Made by a program: the position numbers and the translations under genes
Part shown: positions 1 through 14,800 of the stretch, piece by piece
Layout of the letters: each line of letters opens with the position of its first letter
How positions within the stretch are numbered: the first letter of the stretch is position 1
Assembly: GCA_020746105.1 (NCBI GenBank)
Contig: CM036618.1
Location: 40,767,014 to 40,831,013, forward strand
Source: Trogon surrucura
Taxonomy: Eukaryota; Chordata; Aves; Trogoniformes; Trogonidae
Direction of reading: 5' to 3'
DNA length: 64,000 nt
The notes under the pieces: generated by a model
The model's database searches: none
Told to the model about the DNA's origin: nothing
Seen by the model: only the letters and a program-made list of their open reading frames with translations

Positions 1-212
1 CCTCAGAGCCTTCTTTTCTCCAGACTGAACAACCCCAGCTCTCTCAGTCTGTCTTCATAGGAGAGGTGCTCCAGTCCTCTAATCATCCTCGTGGCCTTTC
101 TCTGGACACATTCCAACAGGTCCATATCTTCCTTGCAGTAGGGGCTCCAGAAGTGGATGCAGTATGCCAGGTGAGGTCTCACGAGAGTGGAGTAGAAGGG
201 CAGAATCACATG
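1..212 (-). mobile_element. CR1 LINE fragment (end of reverse transcriptase)
   Basis: The minus strand encodes the CR1 pol C-terminal region: LVRPHLAYC, then [20 protein letters not shown] and [14 protein letters not shown]. It is cut by the window edge at its 3' side. The diverged protein suggests an old copy. Confidence 0.9.
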
Positions 213-2725
213 AATTCTCACTGCTGTCACCAAGACAGCTTTTCAAAACAAGTCTGTTTATTACTACTACCTGTTTACAATTTGGTGGAATTAAGCACCT
301 CTTAGCATGCTGAAGTACAGCAATTCTGTCCCCCTTCCCCTACTGTGATCTTTGATCTTCTACTTTCTTGAGAAACATTCAAGGCAATCATTACTTTCAG
401 TATCTTGTTTTGTATCAGGTATCCCATTCACAACACCTACACTTCAAAAAAATCCAAAGCAGCAGCTTAGGTTGCATACAGACTTTTTTATAACATATCA
501 AGCCCAGGATTTTTCTGGAAATATACTTGCCTTAGCTCTTTAAAAAGCAGATTACATGAAAGCATATTACTAGTACCTCAATTGTTCTCTAACAGTGCTG
601 TGTCCTTACATACACTTTCTAGTAAGGTCTGCATTTTCAAGACTTTTTATCCTTTTACTTCAAACTTAGCATAGAGACAACTTACTGATATCACAAACAC
701 TCTGACCTTTTATTTACATATTGTTTGGTTTTTTCCCTCAAGAGTTTTCCATGGCTAACAGAGCTCAAACAGATGTGCTGAAGAGCAAAGAAACTTAAAA
801 AACTAAGAACTCTATTCCTGATGGCCACAAGGGGTTTCCAACAGCAAAGGCACGATGTAAAATGCTTTTACTTATTAAATAGTCACTTACATGCAAGTAG
901 GTAAGATTGCTAACTATATTAATGTACAAATCAAGTTGAATCTACGATTACATACAAGTTTCCAGAAAGAGACAAAAATTATTACAACTGTAAATGTACT
1001 ATAAACTATCTCAAAGATCTTAAAATGTCACTGTAAACTTCTCAACTAGAATACAGACTTCATCACACACATATCCTTCTATTCCCTCATCTTTTGCAAT
1101 TCTAAGAAAATTAAGAGCCCTTACAATTCACTAATGAACAGTATATTTCAAAACCCCAAAGCACCTAGAGTTTAATCAAACTAGCTGCTTTCCTACTGCC
1201 CTAACAGTTCAGAAAAATAAAGGATAATGGAGAATTCCCAAATGAAAGAACTGAACAAGTGGCATTACCATACCTCTCACTAGAACAAGGGAGGCAGCCC
1301 TACTTTACCTACCTCGTCAAAATGAGACATGCACATCTTAAACAATAAAAGGGGCAGGGGTGCAGATAACATACAGCATATTAATATTAGAGATGACACA
1401 TGCCAGAAGATTCCCAGTGTTATAAATACATGCATGCTATCCAGAAGTAATAAATCTGGGTCTCAGATAATCTGCAGAGAACAGTTGGGGGATGGGGGGA
1501 AAAAAACCACATCGCATTATAACTGATCAAGTGCATTTTAAGAAAATCTTCCTTTTCATCACTGGAAATGGGCCAGTATTAGATCTCAAATACCAAGCTA
1601 GCAAAACTGTTTGTAAACTGTACCGGGAGAATTGTGTTTTGTATTACTCAAATTCAGTGAGAGAAGGCGTATCTCCAACCAGAGACAACACAACCACACC
1701 AGAGACAACACAACCAATTGCCTCTGTTGAGAGGCAAACTGCGCAATTTTCAACAGTATTTTATACTACAATTAAAGAAACAGGTATTTATGGTGGTATT
1801 GCCAATATGCAGAATATACAGAAAGAGATAAAGTTGTAGCACCAAAAGATACAGGCAGAAGAGAAAAGGCCTGCATGGCACAGAAGAGAAGCAAAAGAAA
1901 AAAAAATACACTTTTTACAGTAACACCAGATGCCCAAAGAAGAACAAAAGGGCCAAGAAAGTTACAAGAACTATAAGCAGGGCAAACTTAACCAATTCCA
2001 TGTGTACAGTAGGTCACCATCTGCACATCTGTATTAATCTGGTAACCTCACTTTTCTGTCTTCTTGGATGCTGCATCGCAGCACTACAAGAAGTTATTTT
2101 TGGAAATAAGGTGGGGGAGGGAAGATAGTTAGGAAAGCTATAAGTTATCCGAGAAGAAAAACACACCAGAACATTAAGCAGAACACAGGAGCAAGAAATG
2201 CCTTTCCCCCTCTCCCCTCTCCATGTTCAGCATTTATTAGTGCCAGATCTCTACTGGTAAGAGTTTGTAAGCTTCACGAGCAGATCTCCACTCTGGAAGC
2301 GGCAAAAATAATATTAAAATCCCTATTTCAGTGGGTGTTTTACTAAGCAGGGTGGGCTGTATCAGTATTGATAAGCCTGCAGTGAGGAGCACACATTGCT
2401 AAGTTCATTCACATGACATCAGTGCAGAAGAGTACACCAAAGGTTAAAATAAAAAGTGTGCATGTTCTATAACCTTCACACATTTCCTCTGGTGCCCTCA
2501 CACTCAATGAGCAGAGCAAAACAGTACTTGAATTCTCACCACCACCACTACTACTACATCTCAAGTAAAATGCAAACAATCTGAATGAATGCAACGTTTT
2601 CAAAGAAGCCAGAAAACCTGTGCATGCTATAGTATACCTACTAAAATACCCAGAAGTTCCAAATCTGTAGGAGTGTACATGTCTTTAAGAAGTAATACAA
2701 CATATGCGCATGCATTTACACTTAC
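1..2725 (-). other. SYNCRIP: SYNCRIP intron 10 (partial)
   Basis: AT-rich intron from the exon 10 donor to the window edge. It holds a CR1 fragment at its left end and a small hairpin at 1718-1737 (TTGCCTC/GAGGCAA). I see no RGG-coding exon on the minus strand here. Confidence 0.75.
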
Positions 2726-2847
2726 ATCTGATTTTTAGCCGCTTGTCTCTGAGCTTTCCGTTCTTTCCTTTTTTGATCTGGTGGCTTAGCAAAAACAATT
2801 TCAATGTTTTCTCCCTCTAAATCTTTGCCATTCATTTCTTCCATTGC
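2726..2847 (-). CDS. SYNCRIP: SYNCRIP exon 10 (end of RRM3, basic tail)
   Basis: 122 nt (residues 387-426 plus two bases) between CTTCAG|GCAATG and CAGAT|GTAAGTG. It encodes [20 protein letters not shown] and [20 protein letters not shown]. The donor splits the next codon (AT|G), so the following exon, outside the window, should open with the Tyr-rich segment. Confidence 0.97.
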
Positions 2848-5800
2848 CTGAAGGAATTAACCAGACTTTAAATATATTTCTAAGCATATCTTAAGTTATT
2901 TAATTTAATCTATCTTTTAGAACATGCATTTTAAAATTTGTTATCCAGAGCTAAAATAACCATATAATGCTATTTTTTAAAAAATAATCAGACAGTATAG
3001 TATCGTGGGTTCCAGAGTAATGCATTTTCTCTTAACTTAGATCTCAAACCCAGAACTGCATGTATCAGTTTAGAAATCTTCCACTCAAAACAGGCTTCAA
3101 TCTTTGCAAACTGTTTCAATGAATGAAGTGATGGAATTGTCCTCCAAAAGCACTGATTTTGCAATAAGGGAATGAATTTCTGATGTCAGCGAACAGGCAA
3201 AATACTACTAAAGCTAGAGATCTGTATATATTTTTATTCCTTTATTTTACTCATAAATAAATGCAACTTTAGAAATTAGAATTTAATAGTCTCATTCTGA
3301 CCACAAAGAAAACCCAAAACAAACCAAAACCACCAAAAAAACCCAAACCAAAAACCCAACCCCAAAAAATCCACCCACCACCACATACATATAATTCTCA
3401 CAGGTCACAGTAATTGCTATGAGTTAACTTCAAGCAGGGGAATCCTAAAGATTCTATCACTTCTAGGGACTCTGCATAGCCAAGCCTTGACAAGATACAC
3501 ATCCTGTGAAGAGACTCCATCACAGAATCATAGAACAGTTCAGGTTGGAAAAGACCCTTGGGATCATCAAGTCCAACCATTAACCCTACACTACAATTCC
3601 GCCCCTAAACCATGTCACCCAACACGACATCTAAGCGACATCTTCCCAAGCATCTGTTTTAAGGTATACGAATATAAGAAAAACTGTAGCCCGCGTTCTC
3701 CCACAGAACATAAAAAACAGATAGCACTATAGGCAGGAGAGGAATAACACCTTCCCTTCCTAACAACAGATGACAGAAGAAAAAAAAAAACAAACACCAA
3801 GACCAAGCTAGCAATGTCCAGGAATGACAATTACTCAATTGCCCGGCACTTCTCATCAAAAAGGTGCTTATTTCACATGTAAAAAAAGAAGTCATTCTGT
3901 TCCTGGATAACTAAGTTTTTATCACCTGCCCTAACGAACTGGCTTTACATTCTACCAATTATTTGGTAAGAAGAGTCATTCAACTTCTGGTACTTCAGTT
4001 GCACATGATAATACATATGATTATCTTACTCAGCAGAATTACTTAGGATAAGTGCATCTAAGATCCACTTTTCAAGCCAGCAACTGTGTCTTCTTAGGAC
4101 ATGCCCAGAGAGGACAAAGTTATCAGAAACAACACGTTATCATTGCAAAGTGACAGATGTATAGAGCTTCTCAATGTTATATTTAGTCACTATTTACACA
4201 CAGTCCTCTTCACTTACCTTTACAGCACCATCCCGTTCATCAAAATGAATGAAAGCATAGTCTTTTAGCTTCTTCACTCTCTCTAGCTTTCCAAATTGAC
4301 TGAAGGCCTTTTCTAGTATCTCCTCTGTTACAGTATTGGCAAGATTGCGTACAAACAAAACTTTTACCTAAAAAAAGGTAACAAAAAAAAAAAAGACTTA
4401 AAAATATGATCTAATTCCAAAACACAAAATGAAGTTCTGCAAGTCACTGCTATGGGTAGCACTGAAGACACCATTACATTTTATGTACAGATTTTTATAT
4501 ACGTATACATGAATAGGTAAATTTATATATTCATACAGCATAAGTTAGCTCCAAAATTCCCTGACAGAAATATTAAATCTGCTTTCAAACATGATTAAGT
4601 ACTGCTATCCTGAAAGTCAATCCTATTTGTATTAACATTTAAAAGAATCCTAGCAGCAGTAATTTTCAACTGAGAACATTTTCTAACTTGAAAGAAGGCA
4701 ACCAGGATTGGTTACACACTAAATAATTAACTTATCAAAACATTTCATTGTTTAGACAGGTTTTTGCAGAAGAGTCATCGCTATGATATCTAGGTCAGAA
4801 GTGACAAGCCCGCAGATCTGAGGCTGCTTGTGTCTCCCATGGTATAGCTACGCCAGATGCTTAGCATCAGGACTCTGCCTGCCTGAGTGATGGGAAGCCA
4901 CAGCTGGAAGAGAGAACACAGACAGAAGGGGATACTAAAGATGACACTGCCAAGTTACCCTTGGACTCTCTCACAAGTCAAACTGTGTCCTTCCCTTGAG
5001 GAACAGCCACCTCCAAGTAACCCTGAAAGTCTTTTCCTCAGCTCCTGAAAGCAAGCAATATAGCTCTTAAGCTACAGACTGCTATACAGCTTAAAAGATC
5101 AGAGAGGTTGGTTATCTTTCAACTATTGATACATGTCCTGTTAATTGCCTAATAGTGACTAAATCAATACGAAGTTTTGTCAAACACCAACGGCTTATGA
5201 CAGAAACAAACACAGAGCAGTCTGACAAATGCTTAAACTAGACTCCTATTTAATGCAGCAGGCAACATACACTGGACACCAGGAATCACACCTAAGTGAC
5301 CTGGAAGTATTCGAAGACTCATCCTTGTGCCCACGCTGAGGTTCAAGTAAATGACTGTACATTAACACGTTTACATGTCATCCACGAGTTCTCACAATTT
5401 ACAAGTCTCCGACTTGCTGGCAAAAGTCCCCTCCCTAACCTGCCACCATGCTCTGAGTCTAATCACCTCCTCCTGCCAAAGAATGCTCACAGTCTTACCT
5501 TCCTACAACACAGCTGTACATCAGCTGCAAATACCTGCCATTTCTGTTCATATCCCCTCCGCTACTAAGTGGTTTCAAATTAGCTGATGATAAGTAACTG
5601 AGCATCGTACATGGCAGCACTTATTTCTCGCTCCTAACCCTGAAGGTCAACATAAATAACCCAAGGTGTGAAGGGACCAAAAACGCATGCTTTCATTTTT
5701 GAAGCAGAGCTACAATCTCTACTCTCACAACATACAGGAGCTCAACAAGCCCAGACCTCCTTTTTATAAAAAATACTATGTATTTAAGTTACAAACACAC

Positions 5801-8800
5801 AGGACAGACTTCCGTAAGTCTTGCTAGTTGAACTAGGATGGGATGTACGGTTTCAAAGAAAAGGTAATACAGACCACAAATCTCACCCAGCGTATCAACT
5901 CTAGTCTTTGGCAATAGTTACTCTTGCTGATTCTCAGGAGGCAAACGTCACAGCCAGCACCACAAGGAAAGATGATTCCTATCCTGTGTTAAGCTTCTCC
6001 TACATGCCTTGATGGCAAAAGCAACCTCTATTTCTTGCAACCCACATGTAATAACCATCTTTCGTAAACTGTCCTAATTGCTACCCTAACCTTCATGAAA
6101 ATTAATTATTGTGATGTAATCAATGGTTTTAAAACCTTTAACTTTCAAACAAATGTTCCTTATTCTTGTACTTTAGGAAAGGATGAAAACTAGAATCTAA
6201 TGAGGAACCTAAACTAATAAATCCACAATGACCGAGTGTCAGACACGACTAAAAACCTCAAAAATTATCACATTTTTGTTACAAGATGCCCTAACAGTTT
6301 TCAACAAAAAAGAAAACTATTTTTTTTCCATTGTAGATAGATCCATTCATCTTTAACAGTTCATTTTTTAACACCTTTGGTCATGTTACAGATTAAAAGC
6401 ATAGCTGAACCAGTCAACAAGATGTCAAAGCTAGGAGGCAGGTTAAAGCAAAGACTGAGAGAACATGAATCCATTTTCACTTAATTTAAGCTATCTAAAG
6501 AGGCAAGGAAAAAAATAAGGAAGTACTCTTCATTAAGGCTCGCAGATTGTAACACCAAGGATCCATAAATACATACCTAACAGGCAATACATCCAGCAGC
6601 ATTTTGTAACAAAGGTAGAACTCACTTTTAAAACAGTTCAAGATTAGACTACTTCCAAAATTTCTGGGATCTACTCCTTTTCCTCCTCCCACCTACAGCA
6701 CAAACACTTGAGACTTCATTACCACATCGTCTAATGGTTAGCCCTGTCTCATGTCCCCTAACCTACTAGTCAGCTACAAGTATACAACTTTATTTAGCTG
6801 CTTAACCTGCCACTCCAGAACACCCTCCAAAGCCTCAGCCATGCTACACAAGTCAACTAAAATGTTAAGAAATTTAGCTGCACTACAGGTTTGAGGCATA
6901 AAAATAACACTTAGGAGAAATTAAACTATCCACACAGCTACTGGAAGTCACAAAAAAAATCACTTTGGTCCAGAAATCAATTACTCAACCAATAATACTT
7001 CAACATGTCAGTACAAGCACTAATGCACCAGATAGGTCAAGCTTCAGAATCTAGCTTTCCAACTCATCATGCTGTAGATACTTCATATTTATGGTAACAG
7101 TCCATAGAGTATTTTTCATAACATTTTAGCAAAAGTCTGTAGGACAAAGGAAAAAAGGCTCAAGTAAACTTTTCAGAAATTTAAATTAGTAGGTGTCCCT
7201 ATATTGGCAAAATTTCATGCTGCTACTGTATTAGGAACAACGGTATTCACCTTCATGGCTACAAAGGTGAATTTGTCTTCCTCACAGGTTGCTCTTACCA
7301 ACTTGCTTTTCTGGCAGTCTTGACAAGAGATCTGTCAATCAGATGATTCTTCTGATAAAAGCAACTTACTACTCCTACTCACAGTGTTTCCTCCAGAGCA
7401 TTCTACCACAGAAATGTGTAAGACACAAAAGGTCAATAGCTCTCCTTTTCCTTCTGTCTGACAGTACTCAGAAGCAATGACATGCAACCTGCAGTTCACA
7501 CCTGGGACATGACTGACTGCAGCAGCTCAGCTGGTGTTCCTCTTAGGAGAAAGACAGCAATAAATGACAGACAGTAAATCTAACACTTCCAGAAGTGCCA
7601 GATATAGTCACTTTCTCCAAATGTACAGTAAGCAGGCAAGAAAGACCGGAGTACAGACTTCCCTTGGTGTGAGAATAACTATAAGACGGCAGCAGTCAGC
7701 AAGACAGGTCAGACACCAATGTTTAGAAAAACTTCCACCTTCAGCCACAAGCTAGATGTTCTCTATTTGTTCAGCATTTCATTCACATAGTCTCACTTTT
7801 CCCTGTTTCCTCTTCAATACAAGCTCTATGCCCAATTTTTGGCATACAGAACTAGATGCACAGAAGCTGGTTTTCTGAATGTTTTCTTCCCTCTTTATGT
7901 CCCATTTCAAAAACAAACCAACTCAAGACACTAACTCATTCAAAGAACTGTGTACTAAATAGGGCAAGCCACTACCAACCTCTAATTTCTTTAGCCTTTC
8001 ACTTCCCCCATCTGTAACTTACTTAGGCAAGATACCTTATCATGTCCCCTACCACTTTCTGCCCATCTATCCATTCATATCAGCAAAAGTTCCTGCTCAT
8101 TTATTTTAACTTTTCTGGATTAGGTCTCTTCTCTGTTGAGCCAAGAAGTTGAACATACACAGGCCACCATATTTAGGAAGTACCACCTGTGAAAAATTTT
8201 ACCTGCGACTTTTCCCCACTACTGAATAAGTCTATGATGCCGGGCAAGAAAAACAGAGTGTGCAGACAAGATAGTCCAAAAGCTTCTGTAATACCTGTAT
8301 TACAAAAGCAACTTTTTCCCTAAAATAAGCCCCCACCCCAACCCTTTTCCCTTGTGGCTCACCAAAGAGGAGATCCCAGCCAAGCTATCTTACTAGGTCC
8401 ATCAAAGTAGGACTCCAGCAAGTGACGTGTCTCAGATGAGAGTAAAAGCACAGACAAAAAGCAAGCAAAGAGAAAGAGATAAGGATATGGGCTAGCTAGG
8501 AGTTTCCATTTAACAGCTCAGCTACACAACATAACTGAAAAAGACAGGGTTGGGCATTATCTGACGGGGAAAAAAAAAAATCAGGTAATTCGTTTCTTGG
8601 CAAAGTATCACACATATATATAAAAAAATCTGCTACAAGGTACTCTAACAGTCCAGACTTCAGTTTCACCAAAATATTCAAAATCCAAAGTATTACTAGT
8701 ATTCACATATTAAGAAATTAACTCCCTCCAAATTAAAAATATACAGTTCCAAATACAAAGTAATTGCCTAACTTCTCAGAAGTAACTGCTAAAGGCAACT

Positions 8801-11800
8801 TTTAAAATATGTTTGTGCATCTTACTGACAAGTTCCAATGCTGAAGTGATAAACAAAGTTCCAAAGTTGAAAGAATTCAAGCTTGTTCTCTGATCATATC
8901 TAGATTTCCATCCCTTCAAAAATTAAGCTACAAAACCTTCTTAACTTTTGGAGTCATCACCACAACAAATTAAGTGTGTCAGGCCTATGCATCATTTTGG
9001 CAAGAATTATCTTCAACATGCAGCCTTGGGAGCATAAAATAACAGTAGTCAATAGAGGTTCTAAATTCACATCAACTCTAGAGTGTATTCATATTTTTAT
9101 CATCTCACTTACAACATCTTTGTCAAGAAAGCTGAAAGATGCTATTTAAACTTAGGCTAAATGTCAGGAAGTACTTACTTTGGAACAAGGCACTTTAAAT
9201 GTATTGTGGTTCCCTTACAGCTTTATTACCTTTGCCATGACTTCAGGATCTGGGTCTTCTATAGGGTCAGCCCATTCAACTGTAACAACATTTCCCCAGA
9301 CTTTCACTTTGCCACTCATTAACCTACGTCTGGCCTGGGCAGCAGTTTTGTGATCTTCATACTCAAGGAAACAGAAACCTCGGTTCTTCTTCTTGTCATC
9401 AGGCTGATGATACAATATGACATCTGTAAGACCCTCTGAAATAAGCAAAATATTTATTTGTTATGGCTTCAATCCACTAATTCCTATTATGAAGTAGGGA
9501 TTATCTTTCTGTACGGATCTGCCAAGTGGTTCCAATAAAGCACGAATACAATAGATTTAAGACCCTGTGCATAATAAAATTTCCCTACCTTCAAGACCAA
9601 GATTTTCAAAGAGAGACATTAGACGATATTGACTTAGGTTCTACTTTTATTAAGTGAAGAAAGCCTAGGAGCTACAGACAAGTACTTTTCCTATAACTGA
9701 ATGAAGAGATAGGGGCAGCCAAAAGTTGTGCTTTGTCAGTTTTGCTCTTAAACACCTAAGTCACACCACTTACCAGCTTGTGTTTTTCCATGGATGTCTA
9801 AACAACAAGAAATCAAACTTGCAAGATTTTAAGACATGTAACTGTTGCTCCAAGGAACCTGAACTGTACCACTAACAGGAGAAAGCCATCAAACATTACC
9901 TTTGCCAGTTTATTTGCCGTTATCGAAAAGATCTTCATCATATTACTAAGAATTCTGAAGCACAGAACTAGTTACGTTCACCTGCTTCAGTTTTGCCTTG
10001 AAAAGTTTTAAAGCTTCCATTAGTATTGAAATAAAGAAAACATCTATTTCTTTGAATGGCTTTTTTGAACATGACACATTTTCTAGGTAAAACTTGGAAA
10101 CGCACATTTAGTACAGTCACAAATATTTCAGCCCTCAGCACAACAGTTTAAATGAAAAAAAAAAACCCACAAAAAAAACCCCTAAAAGTCAGGACAAATG
10201 CTGGATAGTCTTCATTTGGATTCATCATCATTCAACCATAAGCCAAAAGATGGTGAAGACAGTTCATCACTGATCATGCTTGACATGTTTCCACCTCTAG
10301 AAAATGTGGTTATTGACTTACCTGTTACTTTGCTAAATTCTTCAACAATTTGTTCCTTGGTTTTACTCTTAGGAATAGAACCAACAAAAAGCCTATTATT
10401 GGCAACAGAGATGCATACACCAATGTGTTTTCCAGAACGAATTTCATGATTGTTGTACTGAAAGAAAATTAATTGGACAATCAGTTACAGGTAATTTTCA
10501 CTCCACTCCAATACCAGCATACCAAATATTTTTACTTCTGCAAACACAGCATTGAGGAATATATTAAATTCCTTGGAGCTTAACACATTCTTATGATGCA
10601 CATTCAATTGTTCTGAAGTATATTCATGTTCTCTAAGATATCTCCACAGTTTCAAGTTACAGTTATTCTTCCCTTTTTGGCCAAGCCTCCTCCTTAATAC
10701 TTGTTTCTTTAGAGACTTTTCCATGTAGAAAAAGGCAAATCTTTTATGTCAAAGTCCTCAAGATCAAGGCCTCTCCCTCCACAATAGTGCAGGAAAAAAA
10801 TACAAGTTTCTCTACAGATTGATCTATGAATTCTTGGTTTGTGTATAATACAAAACAGGAGTTACAATTAAAGCCAGATTCCCTTCTAAAGTTCCACAGT
10901 TACCAAAAGAAAGAGAGCTGTGATCAAGTCCTCCACAAAATGTACATGAGGAATTGTCCAATACTTTGCAAAGCACATAGATTACACATGTAAAGATAGT
11001 AAACAGCAAGAACAACCTTCTACTGACTTGAAATCCTAAGACTTCTGTTGAAATGCTTCTCCCGTAACAGACTGTTTAGAAGACACCCTGAACAAGTCAG
11101 CAGTTTAAGAAAAAAAAAAAGTATTACTGTAGACATCTGTTGACAAAAAATGCCTTTCACTGAGATGCAGACACAGACATGCATCATCCAAATAAGCAGC
11201 AGGGAGGTCAAGTGGTGGTACATCAACCCTTTCCAACTGGAAGCCCTGCAACAGACAGTTCTTTAGCTAGGAAAATGTATTTTGTGGTCAACTTCTTACT
11301 GATAAGTAGCAGGATAGCTTTTCAAAATTTAATCTAGCTATTTATTGTATGAGCTATTTTGTGTTTGGTGGTAAACCTTCCTGCATAAGCAAGTTCTCCC
11401 ACACCATTTCTTGCTTTGTGCACTAAAACTTATCTTCAGCAAATGAAAACTACATCACTGAATATTTCCAAAGCTAGACAATGCACCAAAAGCAAGCTGC
11501 AAGGAGAACTCTATGTGTGAAAGGATCTGGAATGACATCTTCCCAACTAATCATGTCTCAAAGCACAGCAGGATACAGCAACCTCCATATATGTTGCCCA
11601 CGTGGCAAAGGAATAGTTGATTTTGACGTAGGAAACAACTGCACAGGAAAACTGTATATACATTTTTATATTTTATCATCATTAATAAACAGACTTGTAA
11701 ACATTAATAAAGAGACATTACAGTAGCTCAAAAAAATCCTTTAAAGAAATGCCTTCACAGAAGCTGACAGCTTATCAGTACAGAAACAAGACACAAATCG

Positions 11801-14800
11801 ATTCTTCATTTACTGAAGTGTACATTAGGAAACTTTTTTTTTACTGACAGGGTGGTCAAACACTGGACCAGGCTTCCTAGAGAAGTGGTCAATGTCACAA
11901 CCCTGTCAGTGTTTAAAAGATACATTTGGACAATGCCCTTAATAACGACACTAACTTTTGGTCAGCCCTGAAGTGGTCAGGCAGCTGGACTAGGTGACCA
12001 TTGCAAGTCCTTCCAACTGAAATATTTTATTCTATATGGATAATAGAAGATACCATCCAACTGTTGCTATTAAAGTCTAAGACAAAAGTTTGGCTACACA
12101 TTTAATCTGAAAAGAGCCTCTCATACAACTCATAGCAATGAAGTAACACTTCATAATTAAAAAAAAAAAAGCCTACCATGTTGCAATTCCACATTGACAG
12201 TAGTATTTAGCAGTTTTTTCATACTACAATATATATTTACTGTATGTTTCTCCTTAGCACAGAAAAAACAGTCTTGAATTAGGTGCTCTTGGAAAATAGT
12301 GCTGGGGTTTTTTAGGTAAATAGTTTGCATACCATCTGTAAACTTAGACGAGACATGAACAGGCCCAAATCATGATCTGGGTAAAGTGCCAAAACAATCA
12401 GGCTACCAAACTAGCTATGTCAGCATACTGCTTCCCCCTCCTGTCACCACTGAATCAATGCCCAAAGTTAGTAACAGAGATATTACTACCCTCTAAACAC
12501 TACGATTATTTTTTTTTCCTAAGTTCTGTAAGAATCTACTCACAACCAAGTCAAAGTATGCATAAGGTCTGTCTTCTCACTTTATCCACTTAACGCTTTC
12601 ACCAATAACTTTAGCTTATTTCCAGCAGCAAACTGCAAGTCATACTAGTATGCACAGCTGGCAAACTGCTTAAGGGGCACATTTGCATTAACTCACCTGT
12701 ACCCGCACTTTGATCAAGCTTACACTTGCTCTAGTCAAAAATACACCATATGCAACTATAGTTTTCAGTACGTTTTCCTACAAGCTTCACTTATGAAGTA
12801 TTATCCTGTGTATGTCTACAGTAACCTTGAAGACTCAGAAATCTTATGAAAAACTGAAATCTAACAACTTCACATGAAACAGGATAATTGGATATGTGTG
12901 CAAGAGAACACAACTGGAGTTAAAATTCTGAACTCAAACAGTGTAAACAGAAGGTAAATAAAAACATGTTAACAGAAAAAATATGTCTTAGGTGAAAAAG
13001 AAATAAAATCAGACTTTTGACAGTGCCTGTGTGAACATCTGAGAGGCCACTTCTACTTAACCAGCAAGGGTTAACCCACACTGGACTAAGTACTGAACAT
13101 AAAATTAACCACTGTTCATATCTTTAAGTCTTCTCAGTATGAGGCCATATCTTTAAGTCTTCTCAGTATGAGGCCATAGCATCATTCCACTTTTGTCTCA
13201 AACACAGCCCCAAAAGTATTTCAAACAAGATTTACGGAACTTCTCCCTTTTTAAGCGGTATTAATAGAGCATATGCATAAACAAAATCAAGGCTTCAAAC
13301 CTTTGAATTGTGAGATTTCTTCTAGTTAATGAATAGGATAAGTTAAAGCAAGTTTATTCAAAAAATTAAGTTCAGTTGTTATAAAGACTGTGGATGATAC
13401 AATGGCCATGCAAATACAAATTGCATCCGAAATATGTTACACCACTGCAAGAGCCTGAAGACAGGTCAGTTTATTCTCTGCTCCAGTTTGGGTATTGACA
13501 AAACCTCATAGCTGCCTTTCATTACTCAGAAGCCTACAGGCAACAGAGAGATTTTATTCTCTTTTTTACTATACTTCAGAGTCTTAAATACCAAAAAAAA
13601 AAAAAAAATGCCTCTGGGTAGAAGATGGGAAATAACAGAATCACCCCGGGAGTCCAGAAAGCTGGAAAGTAAGTTGTATACACATCAGAAGATTACAGTG
13701 GTATTAAAAAGAACACCACCTGTTAAAATACTAGTATATTAAAATGGGTAGGGCCAAGGGTTTAGCTTTTCTAAGAAGTCTGTCAGCAGCCTCTCCCATG
13801 CATGTGTAACTAATACAGGTGATACACCTACAATCTTCAACTGAGTTCTACAGCCATACTTGTCTAGGAGTGATTTGCAGGGTACTAGCAAACTTGGAAA
13901 ACTTGTAATATGCCAAACTAGCCAGTCAACTATGGCTGGAACCATTCCAAAGCTGATAAATGCCACAGGATCCAATTTAAAACTAATCCTGCTCTCAGAG
14001 CTTAGCATGAAGGCTGAAAAACTGCCCCATCAATCATAAAACTTTTCAACTATTGTACTCAGTGACTATTTAACTGAAAAACGTAACACAGACCAAAGCT
14101 CAGCTATAAAAGGACACCAAGTACCTCCTTCTCTTGGATCATTTTGTGGAAGACTGAGACTAGGATCTGACATTACTTTTATGGAAACACAAGATAAGTG
14201 ACTTTTTGGAGCACATTTAAACAAAATGCAGGTAACTGAAGAAAAATTCCTTTTTGTCTGCTCACCAGGTGCCTCTGAGAACATATTCGATTTGATTCAC
14301 AGTTTTGTTAAGTCATGTGCATAACTCTTAAAGAGTTCACATACAATACAGCTAGGTTGACAGTGAAAGTACAAAGGTACATGCAGTTATCCCCAGTATA
14401 TTTGGACGTGCATAGAAACAGGAACAGTTCTTATTTAAAAACTAAACAGCATATACCAGATACTTTTGTACTTCCATTTTTGTGGACATTTCTATGTTTT
14501 TTCAAAACACATTCTCATATTCGGCTTGAATTTTCTTCACCAACTGACATATTATTCCTGTATCAGTACTGTGTTTAAGATGTGGTTTGAGATGTACCTT
14601 ATTACAATACAACAGATTTTAACCTTGCTGTATCGATACAGTATCAGTACATCTCAGAATGAGTACAGGTAGTGCTCAAAGATCATACCACACACTGATC
14701 TTAGGCATATCCATGTAGTAGTAACTAGCTCAAAAAAATCATATTCAATCTATTTAGGAAAACAAAGAAACAGCAGGAGGATCAGTGTGGTATTTCTTCT

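Larger units (their letters stand above)
2848..4217 (-). other. SYNCRIP: SYNCRIP intron 9
   Basis: 1,370 nt. It contains a CA/A-rich low-complexity tract at about 3301-3385 and an old CR1 3' end at 3520-3660. Nothing else was recognised. Confidence 0.85.

Noticed and set aside
1..2700. Searched for the RGG-rich last exons of SYNCRIP
   Set aside because: No Arg/Gly- or Tyr-rich minus-strand coding seen; these exons must lie left of the window.
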